A DNA stretch of 64,000 nt from Tachypleus tridentatus (lineage: Eukaryota > Arthropoda > Merostomata > Xiphosura > Limulidae): the NCBI RefSeq assembly GCF_004210375.1, contig NC_134830.1:46071094-46135093 (forward strand), given 5' to 3'. Of the stretch, positions 26,301 to 38,300 are shown one piece after another (position 1 is the first letter of the stretch; each line of letters starts with the position of its first letter). The position numbers were made by a program, and so were the translations under genes. The notes under the pieces were generated by a model. It was not told where the DNA came from, made no database searches, and saw only the letters and a list, made by a program, of their open reading frames with translations.

Positions 26301-29300
26301 CACATACTCTGAGCTTGTAACGTTATTACATATATTTCTCTTTAAAATAACAAAAATATCCCTTTTGCGTTTCTTTTTTTGAAGAGTATATACAGTTAAA
26401 ACCACACCTCTTAATCTACAGATAAAACCATATTCTTAATTTACAAATAAAACCACATTCTTGCTAAACCGTTAAAACTACACTCTTAATCTGCAAATAA
26501 AACCCACATTATTAATGTACAGTTAAAAGTCCACCCTTAGCATACATATAAAAAACACTTTAATCCACAGATAAAACCATATTCTTAATATATGGTTAAA
26601 ACCATACTCTTAACATACTGTTAAAACAACATTCTTAATATATAGATAAAAACCACATTCTTAATATACAGTTGAAACTGCACTCTTAATATACAAATAC
26701 AACCAGACTTTTCATCTACAGATAAAACCACATTTTTAATATACAGTTAAAATTACACTCTTAATCTACAAATAAAACCACACTCTTAATCTACAAATAA
26801 AACCATTATCTCAATACATAGAGAAAGCCATTATCTCTGTCTATTCTTAGTCTGTAGATAAAATCACTTATGATAGAGATATGATAATGATTTTGTTCTA
26901 TATCTAGACAAGGGTAGCAGTGTTAAGTGGCTATCAAGATAGTTTTAACTTCATCCGAGAACAACTACAACAATACTACACTGGTGTCTTGAACAACATG
27001 AACAGTGCGACTTATGATGAAGAGTCGTTTGATGAAGAATATTGTAAGTAGTAGCACCGTTTCTTTAGTAACTTCTAGAATAAAACACTTGAGCACTTGC
27101 GTGTACTACGACTACGAACTTAAGTTAATGAGCAACATTTAACAATATCTCGTTATGCAATTAAAAAACGCTCTATACGCTTCTTGTAAAGAAAAATGTT
27201 CCTGTTTGGAAGTTTAATAGTAGTATGTTGGAGTAGAACAGCTATTCAACTTACAGTGTCCTAATCTTTATGGTACAGTTGTTGAGTAATGGCTTTAAAC
27301 TATACTGTAACATCAAGTACTATACACATGTTAGTCGTACCTTTGTGTATCTTTTTTCTGATTCTGAGACAACATGAGTCTCAGAATCACGAGCAACTAC
27401 ATTGGGGGTAGGGAGTTGAAAAGAAAGGCATGTCATAGAATACATCGATGTTATGTTTTCAGTAAATTTTAACGACTGGTTTTCGGGTGTTATGTAAGTG
27501 TGGTGTTGATAAATCAGTGTTTTCAACAAGCACTCGGGCGAAAGGTTTAAGACTTTTGTCATGAAAAATTAGTGTTTAAGAGCAGAGCTTTAAAAGATAA
27601 ATATAGGTTAACCTGTCTTATGAAATGTGTTTAGTTTTAGTTCTAAACGATAGTTATTAAATCAATGAGAAATAAAGTGCTTTCAATCAGCTTATATCCG
27701 TGTAAAACGCAAACGAACTTGGTAGGGGTTTAGTTTAGAGAGAGAGAAGTCTGAGGAATTCTCTCCCCCACAGGGGTGGTCAGGAACGTTGTGGTTCCTC
27801 TTTGTCCCCGCTCATGGAAAATTATTTACTTTTACGTGGAAGTTTTCTTGTATTTTATTTGACTTGTTTAAGGTCATGAAGTGAGATGGGGCATTATGAA
27901 AATGACGGGTGAGAAAGGGGACGAGACAAAGGCGGCACAAGGGAAGCAGGCCAGGCCGGAGACCGTAGTCCAAAAAGCCGACGAGACATCGACTCAAACG
28001 GCACGATTCGGGGCCGGGCAAGAATATATCCTTATATATCCGTGTGAAATTTAGTTAATACATTTATATAGAAACATCGTATACTCTGAATACATGGTGT
28101 TTTGAGTTGTCTTTCACACAAACAAACAAACTAACAAAATACTGACTGTTATGTCGGTTTAAAATTCTCCATCCCCAGAGGAGATAGAGATAACCGGGGG
28201 CGTTCATAAAGATAAACTTTCTCTTCCCTCCACTCTTGATTTGAGAGTTTGATCGAGCAACCCGAAAAAACCAAAAAAAAAAATGACGTAAAACGAGATC
28301 ATCCTGATAGTAATGATATTAAGTTCGAGATCATGAGCAGGCAAGAAAGACGAAAAACCGACAACTCGGCACCCGCTATGCGTGAATATCACAAAATCAA
28401 CGGCCGATATATGACTTAGGGTTCATCAGGGCTGCTGGGATCTATAAATCCAATGCCACAATTTTGATGTGGGGAAACGGGAGAACCCCGAGAAAAGCCA
28501 CTTTCACTGGCTGGTCCCAATAATCCAGCTAGTGCCTGTTTGGTTGACTTGAGGAAGAAGGAAGGTCTGAGTCGAAGTTCCAGTTGAGGTAAAGGGCTAT
28601 GTCACTGAAATGTCTTACATGTTTGATTAGCGAGATAGGGTTAAAGGGAAGTGGTAAGTCCGCTTCCCTGTTCGGCTGGACTGCAGGTAATGGGGTCTGG
28701 TTGATCTGGTGGTTATTGGTTTGTCTGAGTAATCGGTAGTAGGTTACGAGCACGTGTGCATGAAGAGCATAGGTTGCGCTCCCTGAATGATTTGTTGTCT
28801 GGACTGATTTGTGTCTTCTTCTTGTCCTAGTTTGTATCTTGGGAGTGTTAGTAGTCTTGAAATCAGTCTGAACTAGTGCGTTTGTAGCTTCGGTTCGTGT
28901 GGTTTGCGCCTGGCTTGAGGTTATTGTGCTTGAAATTATAGCTGTGGTATGGCAAGATTTGTCATGTGTTTTCATCGGGTCGGGAAGTCCGGACATGTTG
29001 CTGGTATGGGGGCTTGAGGGCATCAATATAGCCCTGGTAGAGGATGCTTGGATGTTATTCCTGCTTGAATCTGGGTTAGGTGATGAGTCGATACTTGACT
29101 GCTGAAAGTCGCCTCTAGGTTGCCTATTTCGTCTGGGAGTGTTACATGACTGCGGATGGGTGGAACGGCGACGTGCGCTGTAGTAGAAGATATAGTGGTA
29201 ACACTCATTGTGCAAGATGTAGTCAGCACTATGTTACTATCTTGATAAAGTGGGTGGGCCGGTTAGTATGCTTAGAGAAAATACGATGAACTGCGTGTAG

Positions 29301-32300
29301 CCTGGTTTGGGTGTGGCTTTCCATGGCTTATTTGATTTCGTCTGATTCGATACTTGGGTAAACGCCTATAAGAAACACTGAGAAAAGGCTAACTGGACTT
29401 TTTGTGGAGGAACAACTGATGTTGAATATAATATTCTATGGTCGGCAAAAGTATTCTGAATCCGCGGGTGTAGAGGGCTGGATGAAAATGCCGCCTCGGC
29501 GAAGGACACGAGTCCTGGACGGGTCGATAGTTGGGTTTGACCTAGCGTGGGCGATGAACGTGGCTACTTGAAACGGCGAGAGGTTGGGCGGTAGGGCGTC
29601 GACGATAACAGGGGAGACCCGAGGGGTCACTGGCGTAACAGGTCCTGACACCTTAACAAGCATGGTCTTTCACCCACTACAGTGAACCTATATTTATATA
29701 GAAGTTAAAAAGTACATAGAAATGATGGTACTAATTTATTCTTCTGAATTATTTAGCAGATAAGCTATTCAACATACTTATAATAATTGATGAGAACAAA
29801 TTAAATGATAACCGAATATATATATAAGTGTATATATATATATCCCTCATACCATATATTCCATATATTCGCTGTGACGAGTAAAAAAACCAGCTCAAAG
29901 AACGTGTCATGACCTGATGATTATGGTGCTCAACTCACAATGTAACAGTCGCGAGTTCAAATCTTCGTGGCTGACTAGGCTCCTTCCGTATGATTGCCAC
30001 CTGATCCTGGCCCCCTCCCCTTTGCGTTAAAACATATCCTGGCTTACAAAATTACGGGCCGACCCCAGACCAGATAGGATTAAGTTCATTACGGAGAAGA
30101 AAAAGCAAAAATCCTAAAATACTAGAAATATAATATACTCTCTACATATGTGTGAAGCCTTGTTGAGGGTTACTGATACTGGGTGGAATTCACCTAAACC
30201 ACTGGCGAAACGAATAATAGATTAGGATTCATTTTATATATTAAAGTAAGTATATGGGTGTGTTGGGCTAAGGACTTTTCTCAGTAGGTGTCTGTAACTT
30301 GTTGGCGATATATTTGATAATGAATGAAAGCACCGCACTTGACATATTTTTAGCTTTTTGTAATAACATATATGTTAAAAACAAGTTAAAAGCTGAACTA
30401 TTTTTCTCTCTTTCATATCGCTATAGTGTCCGTGTATGGTTCACTTATTGTCTTTGAGTTATTGCAGTTGTAACCTGAACTTCAGAAAAAAAAAATCGTC
30501 TGCATTTTCGTCAAAGTCCACAAGACGAGACAAATTATTCTCCTTATCTCTTTCAAAATGTTAATTTCAGTCCAACACACCAACTCTTAGACCTTTCCTC
30601 CAACGACGGACTTTACTTTTAATTTATCACTGACCGATTTTCTCTTTTATGTGACTGTAATTTTTGTTCTTTATATTCTTGTTTCCGCTGGTCTGAACAC
30701 AGCTATTTATACGTTCCTGATTTAGGCCTTCTAGAAATTTCGATAATCTTGGCATCATTGAGTTATAAACACAAAATAAATAAATTAATAATACCTATAG
30801 TAAATAGTCTATAACATCTGACAGTCAGCAAGATATTGTTTTGTTTAAATCATTATTTGATCTGAAGGGGGTCCTGAAATTATTTTAATTGAGCAGTCCG
30901 ATGCTTCAAAAATTAGGATAAACTCAGACAGTGATTTGTGTTACATTGTCAGTCGAAAGTGGCTCTTTCTCAAATATTAAAATTTAGTTTAATAACATTT
31001 GCGGAAAGAAACCACAATTATCATAAAAGTAATTCATTTGAAAACTTCCTTTATTTCTCCATAGTTCTGCTCAACCAAGATGATCCTGTTGCTTTAACCC
31101 TCAGACGTATCGGGGATCCTAACGTCACCAACATCAGAGCCTTCACCGACAAAACGATGCCAAATCTACTAGAAGATTTACCCGTTGCTATGGTGATATT
31201 TTACGTGGATTGTAAGTTCTTACGTAAAGAATTAACGCTTTCGTGGAAGGATAACTATTTTAAGCAGTTGTTTTAAAATCCTAGACACGCTCTTTTGAAA
31301 TATAATTTAAAAAAGTCTAAAACTATAAATTATTAAATACATGTTTGAATTCAACAAATTCATAATTGACGGTATTTTCGTTTTCTTATTCGCTTACGCT
31401 TTCGTGTCTCGTTTTCGATTTTATCCAAAGACAAAGTACAGTGCTTTGTCATATAATAAGTCATATTTATTGTTTAAATACGTAAACTCGTAATATGATC
31501 CATTTGGAACTCAACACAGAAATTAAAATTTGAATTAATTCGAACTGCTGTAGCAACCAACTTTTAATTTGACATATGTCAAACATCGACTCTGTTCAGA
31601 AATCATTTCGTAGTCGAAATTCCCTTTCTGGCCTGATTATATAAAGTCAGAAAGAAAATATTTTAATCGAATCATTATTTGAACTTTAGGGAATCCTGGA
31701 ATTATTGTAAATAAACAGTCCCATGCGTCACTATTAACATGACAGTACGTTGTCCTTCTGAATTATCTCTACATTCTGTCGGAACCTATTAACTTACCAC
31801 CAGCTAACGTTTGAAGCTAGTATAATCTGTAATGACGAGAAAACCCACGGGATTCACAATTACAGAACACACACTTAATTTTTTCAATAACATTAACTCT
31901 ATACATCCCAACATTAACTTCACGTGTAAACAGGAAGAAAACAATCAAATATCATTTCTTAACCTCAAAATTACAAGAACCGATACGCAATTTAAAACAG
32001 AATCCACCGAAAAATCACCCATACTGGACTATACATTCCTTGGGACTCAACACATGAAACAAAATAAAAACTCAACACACTAATAAACCAAATAAACACA
32101 GCCATAAAACTATGTTGAAACAAAACAAAAACTCGACATACTAATAAAACCAAATAAACACAGCCATAAAACTATGCTCACCAGATAAAATTAACGACGA
32201 ATTAAACAAAATAAAACAATACTTCATCAACATCAACAAGTTTCCTCCATAAACCGTAGAAAACATTATACGCACACACCTAAACAAAAAGCAAAATCAA

Positions 32301-35300
32301 CCAACAAAAGTAAATATACACCGTCATTTAAAAAATCACGAAACCATATACTGCTACATACCATATATTCCCGACATTAGCAGTAAAATAACCAACATTT
32401 GGCAAAAACTTGCAACAAATCGCAACATTCCGATTAATACCAAATTTATTCAAAAACCAGGCACAAAATTAAGGTCTATACTATGTAAAAACTATGCTGA
32501 TAAACACCACACCAACATTATTTATAAAATACAATGTGATAACTGCCACGACTTCTATATTGGAGAAACAAGTAGAAAAATGGAAACCAGATTCAAAGAA
32601 CACAAAAAGTCACCTTCACACGTTTTCGAACACTTCAAATCAAATAAACACAACATAACCATATAAAACACCCAAATACTAAATAAAGAAACAAATATAA
32701 ACAAACGCAAAATTAAAGAAATCTTACTCATTCAACAACTCAAGTCCAAAATAAACCAATACAAAGAAACACCTTTATACCAATATTAATAATCCAACAT
32801 CTAAGCACGCCCTCTACATTCCTACACTCAATTACACAACCGCCTTCAAACATGTAGTCAGTAACCATTTCTTTCTTTGTGAGCCTGACGATGACCGAAG
32901 AAGGTTGAAACGTTGTTCGCTCCTCTACATAGTGCTTTCTCTACTCATACCAGCCGCTTTTAAATATATAAACAATATAAACGCTTACAAAATATTATTG
33001 TGTTTTAAATAACGTATAGAAATGCTTTAATTGTAGTACATCGGTATAAGTACACATACCACAAATAAATATTCAAAACCTAATTGCACTTAAACGTCTA
33101 TACCCAGACATCTGAGAGAGGTTTGGTCAAGAAGGTTAATCTTAATTTTCATTTCCAACTTTATGACGGGCAGGGAAAAAGTTAGAGTATGAATAATGGA
33201 AGCTAAGTATGATGGTTCTTTTTTATCTTTTGCAAGGGGATCCAGAAAGCTTGATTGTTCTACATATGTTTGCTCGTCTCGCTGTTAGATTTGAGGGAGA
33301 ACTCAACCTCCTCGCTAGGGTAAACTGTTTTGATTGGACGGATATTTGCCACAATCACAACATTACCCAATATCCAACGATTCGACTCTACCAGAAAGAA
33401 AAACAGCCAATCACTTATAAAGGAATGTTTGATGAGAATATGCTATGGAACACGCTGCTGATGTAGGAATTCTTTATTTATCATAACATTCTATAGAATA
33501 TAGTACTGGAGAAGGAATTGTTTATTTATCATAACATTCTATAGAATACAGTACTGGGGAAGGAATTGTTTATTTATCATAACATTCTATAGAATACAGT
33601 ACTGGAGAAGAAATCGTTTATTTATCATAACATATTGTTGAATTACCAGCTGGAGAAGGAATTGTTTATTTATTATAGCATATTGTTGAATTCACAGCTG
33701 GTGTAGGAGTTGTTTATTTATTAGAACATATTGTTGAATTTACAGCTGGTGAAGGAGTTGTTTAGTTATTAGAACATATTGTTGAATTCCTAGCTGGTGT
33801 AGGAATTGTTTATTTATTAGAACATTGTTGAATTCATAGCTGGTGTAGAAATTGTTTATTTATTAGAACATTGTTGAATTCATAGCTGGTGTAGAAGTTG
33901 TTTATTTATTAGAATATATCGTTGAATTCACAGCTGATGTAGGAGTTGTTTATGTATTAGAATATATTGTTGAATTCACAGCTAATGTAAGAATTGTTTA
34001 TGTATTAGAATATATTGTTGAATTTACAGCTGGTGTAGGAATTGTTTATTTATTAGAACATATTGTTGAATTCACAGCTGGTAAAGGAGTTCTTTAGTTA
34101 TTAGAACATATTGTTGAATTCACAGCTGGTGTAAGAATTGTTTATTTATTAGAACATATTGTTGAATTCACAGCTGATGTAGGAGTTGTTTATGTATTAG
34201 AATATATTGTTGAATTCACAGCTGGTGTAGGAATTGTTTATGTATTAGAATATATTGTTGAATTCACAGCTGGTGTAGGAATTGTTTATTTATTAGAACA
34301 TTGTTGAATTCATAGCTGGTGTAGAAGTTGTTTATTTATTGGAATATATTGTTGAATTCACAGCAGATGTAGGAGATATTTATGTATTAGAATATATTGT
34401 TGAATTCACAGCTGATGTAGGAGTTGTTTATTTATTAGAATATGTTGTTGAATTCACAGCTGGTGTGGGAGTTTATATATTAGAATATATTGTTGAATTC
34501 ACAGCTGGTGTAGGAAATGTTTATTTATTAGAAGATATTGTTGAATTCATAGCTGGTGTAGGAGTTGTTTATTCATTAGAACATGTTGTTGAATTCACAG
34601 CTGGTGAAGGAGTTGTTTAGTTATTAGAACATATTGTTGAATTCACAGCTGGTGAAGGAGTTGTTTAGTTATTAGAACATATTGTTGAATTCACAGCTGG
34701 TGTAAGAATTGTTTATTTATTAGAACATTGTTGAATTCCTAGCTGGTGTAGAAGTTGTTTATTTATTAGAATATATTGTTGAATTCACAGCTGATGTAGG
34801 AGTTGTTTATGTATTAGAATATATTGTTGAATTCACAGCTGATGTAGGAGTTGCTTATATATTAGAATATATTGTTGAATTCACAGCTGGTGTAGGAGTT
34901 GTGTATTTATTAGAACATATTGTTGAATTCATAGCTGGTGTAGGAGTTGTTTATTTATTAGAATATGTTGTTGAATTCACAGCTGGTGTAAGAATTGTTT
35001 ATTTATTAGAATATATTGTTGAATTCACAGTTGATGTAGGAGTTGCTTATGTATTAGAATATATTGTTGAATTCACAGCTGGTGTAGGAATTGTTTATGT
35101 ATTAGAATATATTGTTGAATTCACAGCTGGTGTAGGAATTGTTTATTTATTAGAAGATATTGTTGAATTCATAGCTGGTGTAAGAGTTGTTTATTTATTA
35201 GAACATATTGTTGAATTCACAGCTGGTGTAAGAATTGTTTATTTATTAGAACATATTGTTGAATTCACAGCTGATGTAGGAGTTGTTTATTTATTATAAT

Positions 35301-38300
35301 ATATTGTTGAATTCACAGCTGATGTAGGAGTTGTTTATGTATTAGAATATTTTGTTGAATTCACAGCTGGTGTAAAAGTTGTTTATTTATCAGAGCATAT
35401 TGTTGAATTCACAGCTGGAGTAATAGTTGTTTATTTATTGGAGCATATTGTTGAATTCACAGCTGGTGTAGGAATTGCCTATTTAGTAGAACATATTGTT
35501 GAATTCACAGCTGGTGTAAGAGTTGTTTTTTCGATAGATTGATAGATAAACGAGAGGGTAGTAAAAAAAGATACATAGATAGGTACTTGTAAGAAAAGAA
35601 TACAAGTAACTGTGGTTGATGTGGTTTAACTCCTACGGTTGAAAAGCGATATTTCTTTCTACCTGATTTGTATTTACTGCGCAACGTTTTAGTTTTATTC
35701 TTATGCGTCAAAGTGTGCTGTCTTATTGCTTACTTAATGTGTCAACCATCTCACCAGGCCATCACTTTATGAGTCAGACTTCTTAGTCTTGATGTTACTG
35801 AAAGTTTTCACTGTTATTTGACTCATAAGGTCAAATCTGGTAGAAATCTAATTTAAAGTACATTTATCAAAAGTTTTTATGTAAACACTTTTAATAATTG
35901 AAACCATAAGTTCTAAGAATGGTAAATGTTGTCTGAAATAGTCGGTATTACATAATCTGTTTATAACAGTGGATTTATGATTATAATTATTCATTTTGAC
36001 ATTTTTTTCATGTGCATTTGTAGCTTCAAACAAGGAAGTTCCGTCAAGTTAGAAACAGATAAAGAAGTTGAGACATTTATGAAAGGAGAAGAACCATTTC
36101 AGTTCACCAGGAACTTGAATGTGATTATTTTGGGAGGATTTTCAAACTATTCGTGTGAAGGTAATGTTTTCTGAAGTATTACTGTTTATTGGCATATTGC
36201 AAATAAATGAAAAATGGAATTTTCTTATTATTAATTAATTTTTATTCATCATTTAAATTGTAAAGCCCCTGCCGGTGGATCGCTACCCGCAGTAAGCAGA
36301 ACACAAATGGTGTGACTTTGTGGATTGGTTCGTTTTGAATTTTGCGCAACGCTATTCGAGGGCTATCTGCGCTAGCCGTCCCTCATTTAGCAGTGTAAGA
36401 TTAAAGAGAAAGTAGCTAGTCATCAACACCCGCCGCCAACTCTTGGGCTACTCTTTTACCAACGAATAGTGGGATTGATCGTAGGATTATCACGGCTTAA
36501 AGGGCGAGCATGTTTGGTGTGACGGGAATTCGAACCCACAACCCACGGTTGTGTAGTACCTCAACTACCAGGCCATGCCGGGCCGTGGCTTTGTGTTTAA
36601 CAACAAATAAACAAAAGAGAAAAAGGTAAGGAGTGAATGAAGCTTGAATGTCGAAGTGATAATATGTAATCTTGAAAACCTTTTCAGTGATTGAAAGTAA
36701 GTTTTAAATTAGTTTTTCCTTTTGATATCGTAATTGCACCTCAGACGTGTACAAAGTCACAGCTAAGAAATTTACGTGATTAGTGAGTCAAAACCCGAAC
36801 GTTTATGTCAATAGTAAGTCAGAATTGAGACATGTACGTACTTAGTAAGCTGAAACACTTACGTGAACAGTGAGTCTCTTTATTTTGAATTTCGCGCGAA
36901 GCTACATGAGGACAACCTACGCTAACCGTCTCTAATTTGGCCCGGCATGGCCAAGCGCGTAAGGCGTGCGACTCGTAATCCGAGGGTTGCGGGTTCGCAT
37001 CCACGTCGCGCCAAACATGCTCGCCCTACCAGCCGTGGGGGCGTTATAATGTGACGGTCAATCCCACTATTTGTTGGTAAAAGAGTAGCCCAAGAGTTGG
37101 CGGTGAGTGTTGATGACTAGCTGCCTTCCCTCTAATCTTACACTGCTAAATTAGGGACGGCTAGCACAGATAGCCCTCGAGTAGCTTTGTGCGAAATTCG
37201 AAAACAAACAAACAAACAAAGTCTAATTTAGCCGTGAAAGACTAGAGGGAAGGCAGCTAGTCATCAACACTCACCGCCAACTCTTGGGCTACTCTTTTAC
37301 CAACGAATAGTGGGGTGACGGTAAAAAGTGGCTTAAATAGAGTAAATCAGTCTGAAGTCAGAACTGTGGAGAAAAAATATATATTCACTGTTTGAGAGCG
37401 TGTTTTACAATATTTATTTACTTCGCATCTAATTATGCAACCACGCGCTTGAATGTTTGTTTATAGCTATGCACAAAGTTATACAAAGGGATATATGTGC
37501 CAATATCGGGTATCGAAACTCGGCTTTTATCATCTTAAGCCACTAGACTTACCGCTAAGCCACTGGGGAATATTGTTTAATGGAGTTTTATATATATTAA
37601 TAATTTTATTATTGTTTCCAAATGTAAATTGCTTGCCTTCGAATCAACCGAGTGCAGAATTATAAGGACACCAACAGACTATAAAAAGGGTATTACGAAA
37701 CAATGCGTCCGGCATAGCCAGGTTGGTTAAGGCGTTCGACTCGTAATCTGAGGGTCGCAGGTTCCAATCCCCGTCGCACCAAACATACTCGTCCTTTCAG
37801 CCGTGGGGACGTTATAATGTTACGGTCAATCCCACTATTCGTTAATTAAAGAGTAGCTCAAGAGTTGGTGGTGGGTGGTGATGACTAGTTGCCTTCTCTC
37901 TAGTCTTCTTACACTGCTAAACTATTGTCGGCTAACACAGATAGCCCTCGAGTAGCTTTGCGCGAAATTCAAAAACAAAACAAACGAAACAATGCTATAA
38001 ACTGTTAATTGTTGAAGGTTACTTAATACTGTCTTTCTTCGTGCCGAGTAAATGATAATAATGAACGTATTGTTGTTTTGGTTACACGCTTTCGAGGAAG
38101 AAAACTTTTTATTTCAAATTTGTTCATTGACATTAAAAAAAACTCACTGGCCCCGAACTGGTTTTCTTACCCACACACATCCAGGGAACTATCAGTTATT
38201 TATATAAATATTTAGAAACTCCTCATCGTGAGATTGACGTCACAAAATACTTAAGAGATACATATACCTTTATATGTATATAGGAATTTTTTTAGGACTA

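Larger units (their letters stand above)
24810..26870 (+). repeat. ~25-bp tandem repeat filling intron 9, split by a Tc1-like element
   Basis: About 35 short units of the type ATAAAACCACATTC-TTAATATACAG alternating with TTAAAACTACACTC-TTAATATACAG, so a ~50-bp higher-order unit. The array starts about 20 bp after the exon 9 donor and is interrupted at 25242-26386 by a DNA transposon. Confidence 0.88.

Noticed and set aside
28529-29215. A 228-codon protein-coding gene
   Set aside because: Low-complexity Ser/Thr/Asn/Gln-rich reading of a GC-richer block that is interrupted by stops nearby; more likely a retroelement remnant.
33463-33466. TXNDC16 ending after exon 12 (TAG right after the exon)
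   Set aside because: Splicing at GAT/GTAGGA joins in phase to exon 13, and exons 13-20 match the rest of the family.
34339-35299. Repetitive proteins of 16-residue period (VEFTAGVG...LLEYI)
   Set aside because: They are read through an intronic 48-bp array whose period is a multiple of three; the frame differs from that of exon 12 and there is no start context or domain.
12445-35526. CRISPR-like arrays
   Set aside because: Units are contiguous tandem repeats without unique spacers, in a eukaryotic intron.
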